Source of the DNA: Roseovarius sp. A-2
Lineage (GTDB): Bacteria > Pseudomonadota > Alphaproteobacteria > Rhodobacterales > Rhodobacteraceae
Direction of reading: 5' to 3'
DNA: 64,000 nucleotides
Assembly: GCF_002072155.1 (NCBI RefSeq)
Contig: NZ_BDIY01000005.1
Coordinates: 1 to 64,000 of the forward strand
The position numbers and the translations under genes are program-made. This document shows positions 7,913 through 17,035 of this stretch, one piece after another (the stretch's first letter is position 1; each line of letters opens with the position of its first letter). Under the pieces are notes generated by a model. The model made no database searches, was not told the DNA's origin, and worked only from the letters and a program-made list of their open reading frames with translations.

Positions 7913-8887
7913 ATGAAATATTTCACCACGCTGGCCCTGTCGGGGGCCTTTGCCATGAGCGCCCTTGCCGCGCAGGCACAGACCACTTGGGACATGCCGA
8001 CACCTTATGGCGATTCGGTCTTTCATACGCAAAACATCATGCAATTCGCCGATGAGGTCGCGAGCGCGACAGAGGGTGAGTTGTCCATCACCGTGCATTC
8101 GGCGGGCTCGCTCTACGCTCACCCGGAAATTCGCGACTCGGTGCGCCGGGGGCTGGCGCCGATCGGCGAGACCCTGATGTCGCAGCTGGCCAACGAGGAT
8201 GCGGTCTTCGGCGTCGATTCGGTGCCGTTTCTGGCGGCAAGCTATAAAGATGCCTCGAAACTGTGGGCCGCCTCGCGTAACCAGATCGCGGCGAAGCTGG
8301 CCGATCAGGGGCTGACCCTTCTCTTTGCCGTGCCGTGGCCGGGGCAGAGCCTCTACCTGCAAAAGGAAATCGACTCGATCTCGGACATGCAGGGCGTCAG
8401 CTTTCGCGCCTACAACACCGCGACCGAGCGTCTGGCGCAGCTGATGGGTGCCGTGCCCACGACAGTCGAGGCGGGCGATATCCCCACCGCCTTTTCCACC
8501 TCGCGGGTCGAGGCGATGATCACCTCGCCCTCGACCGGCGTGTCGTCGCAGGCCTGGGATTTCGTGAGTCATTATATCGACACGCAGGCCTGGCTGCCCA
8601 AGAACATGGTCTTCGTCAACACCCGCGCCTTCGAGGCGCTGAGCGCCGATCAGCAGCAGGCGCTGATAGAGGCCTCGGCCGAGGCGGAGCTGCGCGGCTG
8701 GGAAATGTCGATGGCCGAGACCGAGGAAAAGATCGCCGCCCTCAGGGAAAACGGCATGCAGGTCTCGCAGCCCTCCGAGACACTGGCCCGCGAATTGCGT
8801 GAGATCGGCGAGACCATGACCAAGGAATGGCAGGCACAGGCCGGTGACGCAGGGGCCGTAATTCTGTCGGCCTATAGCGCGCGCTGA
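7913..8887 (+). CDS. TRAP transporter substrate-binding protein (DctP family)
   Basis: 324 residues with a Sec signal peptide (ALAAQA|QTTW). The ligand-clamping Arg segment VSFRAYNTATERLAQLMGA and the later VEAGDIPTAFSTSRVEAMIT are characteristic of DctP/DctP-like binding proteins. GGGAGACGACC precedes the ATG. It binds an organic acid in the periplasm for the DctQM carrier encoded downstream. The neighbouring CoA-transferase, dehydrogenase and hydratase suggest that the ligand is the acid they degrade. The gene starts the TRAP-MarR operon. Confidence 0.88.
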   Translation: MKYFTTLALSGAFAMSALAAQAQTTWDMPTPYGDSVFHTQNIMQFADEVASATEGELSITVHSAGSLYAHPEIRDSVRRGLAPIGETLMSQLANEDAVFGVDSVPFLAASYKDASKLWAASRNQIAAKLADQGLTLLFAVPWPGQSLYLQKEIDSISDMQGVSFRAYNTATERLAQLMGAVPTTVEAGDIPTAFSTSRVEAMITSPSTGVSSQAWDFVSHYIDTQAWLPKNMVFVNTRAFEALSADQQQALIEASAEAELRGWEMSMAETEEKIAALRENGMQVSQPSETLARELREIGETMTKEWQAQAGDAGAVILSAYSAR

Positions 8888-8897
8888 TCCTGACTGG

Positions 8898-8918
8898 CGC
8901 GGGGTGAAACGCCCCGCG
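8898..8918 (+). promoter_or_regulatory. Intercistronic hairpin after dctP
   Basis: A 7-bp stem CGCGGGG/CCCCGCG with loop TGAAACG stands between the dctP stop and the dctQ ribosome site. There is no U-tract. Such hairpins often protect the 5' cistron's mRNA so the binding protein is made in excess over the membrane subunits. A similar structure follows the second TRAP binding-protein gene at 42285. Confidence 0.5.
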
Positions 8919-8946
8919 TCCTTCCTGCGACAGAAAGGGGCCGCGT

Positions 8947-9510
8947 ATGATCCGCAGGCTGCTCGACCGTTTATACGATGCGGGCTTTGTTCTGGCCGCA
9001 TTGGCGCTGGTGGCGATTGCCGTGCTGGTGCTGGTGCAGGTGACGGGCCGCGTCATCGACAAGGCGATGCTGGCCATCGGACAGGAGCCCGTGGGTATCG
9101 CCATCACCTCGCTCTCGGAATTTGGCGGGTTTCTCTTTGTAGGCGCGGTTTTCATGGCACTTGCAGGCACGCTGCGCGCCGCGGGCCATGTGCGGGTGAC
9201 GATGCTAACGCAATCCGTGTCATCCGATCTGCGCCGCGCCTTGGCTGGGCTGGTCCTGTTGGTGGCGCTCGGGCTTGGGGCGTTCGCGCTCTACAGCACT
9301 GGGGTGCAGGCTTGGGATTCCTGGACGTTCAACGCGGTTTCCTTCGGGATGGCGAAATTCCCGCTCTGGATTCCGCAGGGGGTGATGGTTCTGGGCCTCG
9401 TGATCTTCTGGATCGCTGTGCTGGATGAGACTTTTGTGGTGCTGCGCGGGGGTGATCCGGCGTTTCTGCGCGCAGAGGCCGAGAAGCAGGGCAAGACCGA
9501 TGGGCATTGA
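8947..9510 (+). CDS. TRAP transporter small permease (DctQ family)
   Basis: 187 residues with four predicted membrane helices (about 15-40, 55-80, 95-118, 135-155). The order, length and position between DctP and DctM genes identify it as the small TRAP subunit, whose sequence is poorly conserved. AGAAAGGGG precedes the ATG. Its last 11 bases overlap the dctM start, so the two membrane subunits are translationally coupled. Confidence 0.82.
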   Translation: MIRRLLDRLYDAGFVLAALALVAIAVLVLVQVTGRVIDKAMLAIGQEPVGIAITSLSEFGGFLFVGAVFMALAGTLRAAGHVRVTMLTQSVSSDLRRALAGLVLLVALGLGAFALYSTGVQAWDSWTFNAVSFGMAKFPLWIPQGVMVLGLVIFWIAVLDETFVVLRGGDPAFLRAEAEKQGKTDGH

Positions 9511-10804
9511 ACTTCTGTCGCTGACCCTCGTCGCGATCCTCTTCGGTTGCCTGGCGCTCGGCCTCTGGGTGGGGTTTTCGCTGATTGCCGTCGCACTCGC
9601 CGCGATGATGCTGGCCTCGACCGCGCCCGCCGAACTGGTGTTCGGCACCAAGGTCTGGGGCGCGCTCAACATCTGGGATCTGACGGCGCTGCCGATGTTC
9701 ATCTGGATGGGCGAGATCCTGTTTCGCTCGCGACTGTCATCGGACATGTTTTCGGGGCTCGCGCCGCTGACGGGGCGGCTGCCGGGGCGGCTCTTGCATG
9801 CCAATATCTTTGGCTGCGCGCTTTTCGCTGCCGTGTCGGGATCGTCGGCGGCCACCACCGCCACGGTGGGGCGCATGTCGGTGCCCGAACTGACGCGGCG
9901 CGGCTATGACGACCGGATGATCATCGGCACGCTGGCAGGCTCTGGCACGTTCGGCTTTCTCATCCCGCCGTCGATCATCCTGATCGTCTATGGTGCTGCG
10001 ACGGAGCAGAGCATCGCGCGGCTGTTCCTTGCGGGCATCGGCCCGGGGCTGCTGCTGGCGTCGCTTTTCTCGGGTTACACGATGCTCTGGGCGCTGACCC
10101 ATCGCGATAAGATGCCTGCGGCAGAGCCCGCCACCTCGCTCGGGGTCAAGCTGCGCGCGGTGATCCTCCTGGGACCGACGGTCCTTCTGATCATCGCCGT
10201 CATCGGCTCGATCTATGCCGGGCTCGCCTCGCCGACCGAGGCGGCGGTGGTCGGCGTGCTGGGCGCGCTGATCCTGTCCGGCATGAGTGGCTCGCTCAAC
10301 TGGGAGAGCACGTGGGGTGCCCTGCGGGGTGCCACGATCACCACTTGCATGATCTCTTTCATCCTTGCGGGCGCGGCGTTCCTGACCGTCGCCATGGGCT
10401 ATACCGGCATCCCCCGCGCGCTGGCGGCGTGGATCGGCGAGCAGGGCTTTTCGGCCAACATGCTCCTGGCCGCACTGGTGGTGTTCTTCATCGTGCTGGG
10501 CATGTTTCTTGACGGGATTTCCATTGTCGTGCTCACGACATCCGTGATCCTGCCGATGGTGTTGGCGGCGGGGATCGACCCCATTTGGTTCGGCATCTTC
10601 CTCGTGCTGGTGGTCGAGATGAGCCAGATCACCCCGCCGGTGGGCTTTAATCTCTTTGTGCTGCAATCCATTACCGGGCGCAGTATTTTCGAGATCGCGC
10701 GCCATGCCTTTCCGTTCTTCCTACTGTTGGTGCTGGCCACTGCCATCCTGACCCTTTTCCCGGAGATTGCGCTATGGATCCCTCAGACGATGCTGGCGCG
10801 CTAG
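9500..10804 (+). CDS. TRAP transporter large permease (DctM family)
   Basis: 434 residues from ATG 9500 with about 12 membrane helices. The motifs SGSSAATTATVGRMSVPEL and GSGTFGFLIPPSIILIVYG, and near the end EMSQITPPVGFNLFV, are classical for DctM. The start overlaps dctQ by 11 bases, and 25 upstream codons in the same frame lie wholly inside dctQ and are rejected. It is the ion-coupled translocation subunit. Its 3' end overlaps the MarR-like gene by 31 bases. Confidence 0.9.
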   Translation: MGIELLSLTLVAILFGCLALGLWVGFSLIAVALAAMMLASTAPAELVFGTKVWGALNIWDLTALPMFIWMGEILFRSRLSSDMFSGLAPLTGRLPGRLLHANIFGCALFAAVSGSSAATTATVGRMSVPELTRRGYDDRMIIGTLAGSGTFGFLIPPSIILIVYGAATEQSIARLFLAGIGPGLLLASLFSGYTMLWALTHRDKMPAAEPATSLGVKLRAVILLGPTVLLIIAVIGSIYAGLASPTEAAVVGVLGALILSGMSGSLNWESTWGALRGATITTCMISFILAGAAFLTVAMGYTGIPRALAAWIGEQGFSANMLLAALVVFFIVLGMFLDGISIVVLTTSVILPMVLAAGIDPIWFGIFLVLVVEMSQITPPVGFNLFVLQSITGRSIFEIARHAFPFFLLLVLATAILTLFPEIALWIPQTMLAR

Positions 10805-11301
10805 GGCCGGTCGTGTCCTCGGCGCATCTGGCGAATTCCGGTTTGCCGGAACTGTCGGAAATGGAGTTTGCCCTGACGATGGCGAACAACGCCTTTCAAC
10901 GCTGGATCGTACGCTGCATGACCGCCTCGGGCATGCCGGGGCTGACCCCGCTGGAGGTGCTGATCGTGCATCTGGTGCATCACCGCAAGAGGCCCAAGAG
11001 CCTGGCCGATATCTGCCTCGTGCTGAATGTCGAGGACACGCATCTGGTGAATTACGCGGTCAAGAAGCTGGCCGGTCACGGGCTGATCATCACCGGGCGC
11101 TCGGGCAAGGAAAAGACCGTGCAGATCACCGCAGCCGGGCAGGACTATTGCACCCAATACGAACGCGTACGAGAGCGTCTGCTGGTGCGCTCGGTGCGGC
11201 AGTTAGGGCTGGACACGGCGGAACTGTCGCGGCTCGCGGGCCTCTTGCGCACGCTCTCGGGAAGCTATGATCAGGCGGCGCGGGGCGCAGCGGCGCTGTG
11301 A
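10774..11301 (+). CDS. MarR-family winged-helix regulator
   Basis: 175 residues. A winged helix occupies about residues 55-120 (LTPLEVLIVHLVHH, SLADICLVLNVEDTHLVNYAVKKLAGHGLI, then the wing GRSGKEKTVQIT). The gene starts inside the dctM 3' end and ends in a GTGA overlap with the next carrier gene, so it belongs to the TRAP operon. The inverted repeats upstream of dctP are the obvious candidate targets. Autorepression released by the transported acid or its CoA ester is inferred. Confidence 0.8.
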   Translation: MDPSDDAGALGPVVSSAHLANSGLPELSEMEFALTMANNAFQRWIVRCMTASGMPGLTPLEVLIVHLVHHRKRPKSLADICLVLNVEDTHLVNYAVKKLAGHGLIITGRSGKEKTVQITAAGQDYCTQYERVRERLLVRSVRQLGLDTAELSRLAGLLRTLSGSYDQAARGAAAL

Positions 11302-12218
11302 TACCGGCTTTTCACGCGCTGGCGCGGCATGGGCGTCTCGTTCTGGTGCTTGGGCTGCTGGTGGGCATTCTCGCCCCCGGCCTTGCCCGCGCGATGGAGC
11401 CGCTGATCTTTCCGCTGATCGCGCTGATGCTGTTCCTTGCCACTCTGCGGGTGGATGTGGTCGCGGCCTTTCCCGGCACGCATGCCTTGCCCCGGTTCCT
11501 GCGCGCCACGCTGATCCTGCAGGTCATCTTGCCGCTTTGCGCGATTGCCGGGCTCTGGGTGCTTGGCGCGATGGAGTCGATCATCGGGGTCGGGGCGGTG
11601 CTGGTGCTGGCCGCAGCCCCGCTTACGGGTAGTCCGGGCCTGACGATCATGGCGGGCGGCGATCCGGCCCCGGCCTTGCGCCAACTGGTGCTGGGCACGG
11701 CGCTCCTGCCGCTGACGGTGCTGCCGGTCTTCTGGGTTCTGCCTGTCTTTGGCGCGCCCGAGGTGGTGGCGATGGCCGCGCTGCGGCTACTGGCGGTGAT
11801 CGCGCTGGCGGGGGGCGCGGGGATGCTGATGCGCCGTACGGTGCCGTGGCTGAGCAGGGCCGAAGGGCAGGGGACGGTCGATGGCTTGATCACCCTGGTT
11901 ATGGCGGTGGTGGTGGTGGGACTGATGGCGGCGGTGGGGCCTGCGATCCTCGCGCCCTCGCGCGAGTTGTGGCTGACCCTCGCCGCCGTCTTCACGCTCA
12001 ATTTCGGGGCGCAGATCGGCGCGCTGCTCTTGTTGCGCGGCAGCCCCGGCACCCCCGCACTTGCCATTGTGGTGGGCAATCGCAACCTTGGGCTCTTTCT
12101 CGGTGCGCTGCCACCCGAGACCGGCGCGGCGCTGCTGCTGTTCATCGGTTGCTATCAGGTGCCCATGTATCTGACGCCGTTGATCATCGCCCCGCTCATC
12201 CGCCGCCTCGCGGGGTAG
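11298..12218 (+). CDS. Bile acid:sodium symporter (BASS)-like membrane carrier
   Basis: 306 residues with about nine to ten hydrophobic helices and almost no soluble part. The layout and the AAPLTGSPGLTIMAGGD and VVGNRNLGLFLGALPPE segments suggest a BASS/arsenite-permease superfamily carrier. It starts with GTG in a 4-base GTGA overlap with the MarR-like gene, so it is co-transcribed with the TRAP genes. The substrate is unknown; an organic anion is likely from the context. Confidence 0.65.
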   Translation: MIPAFHALARHGRLVLVLGLLVGILAPGLARAMEPLIFPLIALMLFLATLRVDVVAAFPGTHALPRFLRATLILQVILPLCAIAGLWVLGAMESIIGVGAVLVLAAAPLTGSPGLTIMAGGDPAPALRQLVLGTALLPLTVLPVFWVLPVFGAPEVVAMAALRLLAVIALAGGAGMLMRRTVPWLSRAEGQGTVDGLITLVMAVVVVGLMAAVGPAILAPSRELWLTLAAVFTLNFGAQIGALLLLRGSPGTPALAIVVGNRNLGLFLGALPPETGAALLLFIGCYQVPMYLTPLIIAPLIRRLAG

Positions 12219-12273
12219 ACCGCGCGCGGCCATGCGGATTGACGCTGCCCGCGAACCTGCTACGACACGCCCT

Positions 12274-13206
12274 ATGCTGAGCATTTTTTTCCAGACCCTT
12301 CCCTTCTTTCTGATCATCGGTCTGGGCTACGGGGCCGGGCGCAGCGGGTTCTTTCCCGAAGAGGCCACGGCCTGGCTCACGAAATTCGTGTTTTACTTCG
12401 CGCTCTCGGCGATGCTGTTCCGGTTTTCGGCCAATCTGACGCTGTCGGACGTGCTCGACTGGAATTTCGTGCTGGCCTATCTGGCGGCGACCGCGCTGAT
12501 CTATGGGGTGGCGACTGTCGTCGCGATGCTGCGCGGCGTCAGCCTGTCGGAAACCGCGATCGAGGCGCAATGCGCGGTGATCGGCAACGTCGGGTTCCTC
12601 GGGGTGCCGATGCTGGCGATGCTGATGGGCGAAGCGGCGATTGGTTGGGTGATGGTGGTGCTGGCGGTCGATCTGATTGTCTTCGGCTCGCTGGTGGTGA
12701 TCCTGATCACCGGCTCGCGCGACGGGCGGATGAGCCTGCGGATCTTTCGCACCGTGGGGCTGGGCCTGCTAAAGAACCCGATGATCGTCTCGATTGTGTT
12801 GGGGCTTGCGTGGTCGGCGCTGAGCCTGCCGATCCCGGATCCGATCAACGCTTTCGTGCGTATTCTGGGCGATGCTGCCACTCCCGGCGCGCTTTTTGCC
12901 ATCGGGGCCTCGCTCGCCTCGAAATCGGCGGAACGCGCCAGCGTGGCGGGGTGGCTGTCGTTTTGCAAGCTGGTGCTGCACCCCGGCGCGGTGGCCATCT
13001 CTGCGCTGATCCTCTTCGAGGTGCAGCTCTATGCGGCGGCGGTGATGATCGCGGCGGCCAGCCTGCCGGTCGCGGGCAATGTCTTCATGATCGCGCAACA
13101 TTACGGCGTGGCCCCCAAACGGGTGTCATCTGCCATCCTTATATCGACGGTCGCGGCCATCGTCACGGTGTCGCTTGTGATCGGCTGGGTCGCCCGGCTT
13201 TACTGA
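12274..13206 (+). CDS. AEC-family (auxin efflux carrier-like) transporter
   Basis: 310 residues with about ten helices in a 5+5 arrangement. GNVGFLGVPMLAMLMGE (first half) and ATPGALFAIGASLA (second half) are typical for the AEC family. I chose ATG 12274 (MLSIFFQTLPFF), which opens directly on the first helix; 14 upstream codons give only a charged leader. It lies 55 bases after the BASS-like gene on the same strand. Members of this family move small organic acids. Confidence 0.8.
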   Translation: MLSIFFQTLPFFLIIGLGYGAGRSGFFPEEATAWLTKFVFYFALSAMLFRFSANLTLSDVLDWNFVLAYLAATALIYGVATVVAMLRGVSLSETAIEAQCAVIGNVGFLGVPMLAMLMGEAAIGWVMVVLAVDLIVFGSLVVILITGSRDGRMSLRIFRTVGLGLLKNPMIVSIVLGLAWSALSLPIPDPINAFVRILGDAATPGALFAIGASLASKSAERASVAGWLSFCKLVLHPGAVAISALILFEVQLYAAAVMIAAASLPVAGNVFMIAQHYGVAPKRVSSAILISTVAAIVTVSLVIGWVARLY

Positions 13207-13236
13207 ACAGTTACCAAGAGGAAAGAGGAGAACGAC

Positions 13237-14070
13237 ATGGAAACGGTTTCGCAGAACGCATGTTTCGGCGGCACGCAGGGGGTCTATACGCATAAATCCG
13301 ACGCCTGCGGCTGTGACATGACCTTTGGCCTCTTCCTACCCGAGGACGCGCAGGAGGGCCCGGTTCCGGTGCTGTGGTATCTCTCGGGCCTGACCTGCAC
13401 CCATGAGAACGCCATGGTCAAGGCAGGCGCGCAGGGCTGGGCGGCGGAACAGGGTATCGCACTTGTGTTCCCCGACACCTCGCCGCGCGGCGACGATGTG
13501 GCCAATGATGACGCCTATGACCTGGGCCAGGGGGCCGGTTTCTACGTGAACGCCACGCAAGAGCCCTGGACCCCGCATTTCCGCATGTGGGATTACCTGG
13601 CAGACGAACTGCCCGCGCTTCTGGGCCGCGAATTCGCCCTCGACATGGACCGGCAGGCGATCACCGGCCATTCCATGGGTGGGCATGGCGCGCTGACGCT
13701 TGCGATGTCGCTGCCGGGGCGGTTCCGTTCGGTCTCGGCCTTTTCGCCGATCTGCAACCCGACTGGCGGTGATTGGGGCCGCAAGCAGTTCGCGGCCTAT
13801 CTTGGCGGTGACGAGGCCACATGGGCCGCCCATGACGCCAGCCTGCTGATGGGGGAGCGCGGCTTTGACGGGCCGGTTCTGGTGGATACCGGCACCTCGG
13901 ATCAGTTCCTTGACCTCTTGCGCCCCGAGACGCTGGCGCAGGCCATGGCCGCGCGGCGGCAGGAAGGCACGTTCCGCATGCAAAAGGGCTACGATCACAG
14001 CTATTTCTTCATCTCGACCTTCATGGAGGATCACGTCACCTTCCATGCCGAGGCGCTTTATGCGGAGTAA
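13237..14070 (+). CDS. fghA: S-formylglutathione hydrolase
   Basis: 277 residues, the usual family length. The catalytic triad is S146 in GHSMGGH, D222 in LVDTGTSDQF and H254 in GYDHSYFF. LSGLTCTHEN (about 49-58) is the esterase-D oxyanion region. It hydrolyses S-formylglutathione to formate and glutathione, the last step of glutathione-dependent formaldehyde oxidation. The dehydrogenase that normally accompanies it is not in this window. AGAGGAGAACGAC precedes the ATG, and sthA follows 3 bases after the stop. Confidence 0.93.
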   Translation: METVSQNACFGGTQGVYTHKSDACGCDMTFGLFLPEDAQEGPVPVLWYLSGLTCTHENAMVKAGAQGWAAEQGIALVFPDTSPRGDDVANDDAYDLGQGAGFYVNATQEPWTPHFRMWDYLADELPALLGREFALDMDRQAITGHSMGGHGALTLAMSLPGRFRSVSAFSPICNPTGGDWGRKQFAAYLGGDEATWAAHDASLLMGERGFDGPVLVDTGTSDQFLDLLRPETLAQAMAARRQEGTFRMQKGYDHSYFFISTFMEDHVTFHAEALYAE

Positions 14071-14073
14071 GCC

Positions 14074-15510
14074 ATGAGCCATTACGACCTGATCATCATC
14101 GGCTCTGGTCCCGCCGGTCGCGCGGCGGCCATTCAGGCCGGCAAGCTCAAGCGGCGGGTGCTGGTGATCGACAAGAAGGACAAGCTGGGCGGCGTGTCGG
14201 TGCATACCGGCACGATCCCCTCCAAGACCCTGCGCGAGACGGTGCTCAACCTCTCGGGCTGGCGCGAGCGCAGCTTTTATGGCCGCTCTTACCGGGTGAA
14301 GGACGACATCGGGGCGCAGGATCTCAAGATGCGCCTGCACAAGACGCTCGATTACGAGGTCGACGTGCTGGAACATCAGTTCAACCGAAACCATGTTGAT
14401 ACGCTCAACGGTGTGGCGCGCTTCACCGATGCCAATACCGTCGAGGTCGCGACCGAGGCGGGCGAGGCCACACGCCTTACCGCCGACCGGTTCCTGATCT
14501 CGACCGGCACCAAGACCTACCGCCCCGATACCGTGCCCTTCAACGGCAGTACCATTGTCGACAGCGACGAGTTTCTCGAACTCGGGCAGATTCCGCGCAG
14601 CCTAATCGTGGTCGGCGCGGGCGTGATCGGCGTGGAATATGCCACGATGTTCTCGGCACTCGACGTGCAGGTCACGCTGATCGAGCCGCGCGAAACCTTT
14701 CTCGACTTCATCGACCGCGCGATCATCCGGGATTTCACCCATCAGATCCTTGAGAACGGCGTCGACCTCCGGCTCGGCTCGGCCATCGACACGATCGAGG
14801 ATGCGGGCAAACATGTGGAGGTGAGCCTTGCCGATGGCCGCCACGTGCGCGCCGAGATGCTGCTGTTCGCCGCCGGGCGGATGGGGGCGACGGAGAAGCT
14901 CAACCTCGTTGCCGCCGGGCTGGAAACCGACCATCGCGGGCGGCTTGAGGTGGATCGCAAGACCTATCAGACGACCGTGCCGCATATCTATGCGGCGGGG
15001 GACGTGATCGGGCATCCGTCGCTTGCCTCGACCTCGATGCAGCAGGGCCGCGTCGCCGCCTGCCACGCGCTCGACACGCCGACATTGCCCGAGAGCCCGT
15101 GGTTCCCCTACGGCATCTATTCGGTGCCTGAGATTTCCACCTGCGGCATGTCCGAAGAGGAAATGCAGGAGCGCGGTATCCACTACGAGGTCGGCGTCGC
15201 GCGGTTCCGCGAAACCAGTCGCGGGCATATCATGGGGTTGGAACACGGGCTGCTGAAGATGCTCTTTTCGCTCAAGACGCGTCGGGTGCTCGGTGTGCAG
15301 ATCGTCGGCGAAGGAGCGACGGAACTGATCCATATCGCGCAGGCGGTGCTCAACCTCAAGGGCACGGTGGATTACTTCGTGCAGAACACCTTCAACTACC
15401 CGACGCTGGCCGAGGCCTACAAGATCGCCGGGCTGGACGCGTTCAACCGGATGCCGATTCCCGAGGAATACAAGGTCAAGCAGGGTGGCAAGAAGGCCAA
15501 GAGCGCGTGA
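14074..15510 (+). CDS. sthA: Soluble (Si-specific) NAD(P)+ transhydrogenase
   Basis: 478 residues. FAD-binding [10 protein letters not shown] (10-19) and the NAD-binding [14 protein letters not shown] are present. The region that carries the redox CxxxxC pair in lipoamide dehydrogenases reads [17 protein letters not shown] with no cysteine pair, which is the hallmark of SthA. It equilibrates NADPH and NADH pools in the cytoplasm. It follows fghA by 3 bases and overlaps the next gene by 4 (GTGA), forming a three-gene operon. A role in disposing of reducing equivalents from C1 oxidation is inferred. Confidence 0.92.
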   Translation: MSHYDLIIIGSGPAGRAAAIQAGKLKRRVLVIDKKDKLGGVSVHTGTIPSKTLRETVLNLSGWRERSFYGRSYRVKDDIGAQDLKMRLHKTLDYEVDVLEHQFNRNHVDTLNGVARFTDANTVEVATEAGEATRLTADRFLISTGTKTYRPDTVPFNGSTIVDSDEFLELGQIPRSLIVVGAGVIGVEYATMFSALDVQVTLIEPRETFLDFIDRAIIRDFTHQILENGVDLRLGSAIDTIEDAGKHVEVSLADGRHVRAEMLLFAAGRMGATEKLNLVAAGLETDHRGRLEVDRKTYQTTVPHIYAAGDVIGHPSLASTSMQQGRVAACHALDTPTLPESPWFPYGIYSVPEISTCGMSEEEMQERGIHYEVGVARFRETSRGHIMGLEHGLLKMLFSLKTRRVLGVQIVGEGATELIHIAQAVLNLKGTVDYFVQNTFNYPTLAEAYKIAGLDAFNRMPIPEEYKVKQGGKKAKSA

Positions 15511-15962
15511 GCCTCTATGTCGACGCCGATGCCTGCCCCGTCAAGGACGAGGTCGAGCGCGTGGGCACCCGGCACGGGCTGCGGATGTTCATCGTCTCCA
15601 ATGGCGGGTTGCGCCCGTCGCGCAATCCGCTGGTGGAAATGGTGATCGTGCCCGATGGTCCCGACGTGGCCGACATGTGGATCGCTGAACGCGCGGGGCC
15701 GGGTGACGTAGTGATCACGGGGGATATTCCGCTGGCTGCAAGATGCGTCGAGGCCGGAGCGCAGGTGCTCAAGCACAATGGCGAGGCGCTGACGGCGGCC
15801 AATATCGGGAATGTGCTGGCCACGCGCGATCTCATGGCCGATCTGCGCGCCGCCGACCCGTTCCGCCAAGGTGGCGGCAAGGGGTTCACCAAGGCCGACC
15901 GCTCGCGCTTTCTGGAGGCATTGGAGCGCACAGTGCGCCGCGCGAAGGAGGCCGACGGCTGA
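15507..15962 (+). CDS. YaiI/YqxD family protein (DUF188, PIN-like)
   Basis: 151 residues opening with [18 protein letters not shown], the family signature; [17 protein letters not shown] and the C-terminal [13 protein letters not shown] are also conserved. It starts with GTG overlapping the sthA stop by 4 bases. Related to PIN-like nucleases by fold, with conserved acidic residues at its N-terminus, but its cellular role is not established. Confidence 0.9.
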   Translation: MSLYVDADACPVKDEVERVGTRHGLRMFIVSNGGLRPSRNPLVEMVIVPDGPDVADMWIAERAGPGDVVITGDIPLAARCVEAGAQVLKHNGEALTAANIGNVLATRDLMADLRAADPFRQGGGKGFTKADRSRFLEALERTVRRAKEADG

Positions 15963-16009
15963 GACGGCTGTGATGCTTGTGTTGTCTAGGCTTGGGAGTG
16001 GACCTGCGC

Positions 16010-16064
16010 CGTCATGCCACTGCCGGGCTTCAAGGCCGAAGCCCGCCGCGCCGTCTGGATGACG
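16010..16064. repeat. REP-like element, CGTCAT...ATGACG with inner hairpin
   Basis: The outer arms CGTCAT (16010-16015) and ATGACG (16059-16064) enclose a perfect hairpin CGGGCTTC-AAGGCC-GAAGCCCG (16024-16045). The arrangement resembles the dispersed CGTCAT/ATGACG palindromic repeats common in alphaproteobacterial intergenic DNA. A second copy with a different centre is at 45623-45709. It lies between convergent genes. Confidence 0.5.
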
Positions 16065-16128
16065 GGGAGGGGGACCGCGCCTCTTGTCCGGGGGCAGACA
16101 GGCAAGCGATCGGCCCGTTGCGCGGCTC

Positions 16129-16147
16129 ACGGCAACGACCGCTTCAG
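16129..16147. repeat. 19-base motif shared with 27981-27999
   Basis: ACGGCAACGACCGCTTCAG differs at one base from the motif at 27981. Both lie a few bases beyond the 3' end of a minus-strand gene. Its function is unknown. Confidence 0.45.
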
Positions 16148-16155
16148 ACCAGCCC

Positions 16156-16944
16156 TCACCCCAGCAATTGCACAACCATCCGGCTCTCGGCCCTCTCGAG
16201 CGCCTCGATCACGTCGAAATGGTGCCGCCCTCTGGTAATCTCCTGCCCGGCACCCCAGGCCTCGGCCAGCCATCGCGCCTGATCCAGAAATACCGGCCGT
16301 TCCTCAGCCCCGACCCAGATCGTGACCGGCACTGGCAGGGGGCGCATCAGCGCCGGGCTTTCGGCCTCCGCCGCCGTCATATCCAGGCGGAAATGCTCGT
16401 TCATCGAGGTTTGCAAAAGTGGCCGTAAATCTGAGACCGGCGAGATCGGTAAGACGTGGCTGAGTCTTGCGGCTACCTCGGCCGGCAAGACCCCCGGCAC
16501 CGCCATGCGCGCCACCAGATGCCCGCCCGCCGAATGACCCACGAGCGCGATCCGCCCCTCCACCCGGCCCGCCACCACCGTGACGGCCTGTGAAATCTGC
16601 CGGGTGATCTCTGCGATCCGCACCTCGGGGCAAAGGTCATAGGACGGCATCGCCACTGCCCAGCCTCGCGCTAATGACCCGGAGGCGAGGTGCGACCAGT
16701 AGGACCGGTCGAAGCGCAACCAGTAGCCGCCATGCACAAAGATCACGAGGCCCTGCGCCGTGCCCTTGGGGTGGAACAGGTCAAATGCCTGCCGTGCGCC
16801 CTTGCCATAGGGCAGGCCGAGTTCCGCGCGTCCCTCCGCGCTCAGCCGTGCGCGAAACGCCTCTGCGGCGACCGTCCAGCGCGCCGGGTATTGCGCCCCG
16901 CCCGGAATATAGGGGACATTGGCATAGGCATCGTCCAGTTCCAC
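16156..16944 (-). CDS. Alpha/beta hydrolase, arylformamidase-like
   Basis: 262 residues. The HGGYW motif (71-75), nucleophile S138 in GHSAGGH, and a C-terminal RGRHHFDVIEAL containing the candidate catalytic His are the pattern of kynurenine formamidases of the alpha/beta-hydrolase type. The likely reaction is hydrolysis of N-formyl-L-kynurenine, but close relatives act on other esters. No other tryptophan-degradation gene is nearby. It diverges from gabD across about 90 bases. Confidence 0.72.
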   Translation of the reverse strand: MELDDAYANVPYIPGGAQYPARWTVAAEAFRARLSAEGRAELGLPYGKGARQAFDLFHPKGTAQGLVIFVHGGYWLRFDRSYWSHLASGSLARGWAVAMPSYDLCPEVRIAEITRQISQAVTVVAGRVEGRIALVGHSAGGHLVARMAVPGVLPAEVAARLSHVLPISPVSDLRPLLQTSMNEHFRLDMTAAEAESPALMRPLPVPVTIWVGAEERPVFLDQARWLAEAWGAGQEITRGRHHFDVIEALERAESRMVVQLLG

Positions 16945-17035
16945 GGCGTGATCTCCTTATATCTGGCCCTAGACATTCCTAGCCCAAGCTGGTCTGACAT
17001 GACGAGACCAAAAGACACGCCCGGAGGATACCGCG

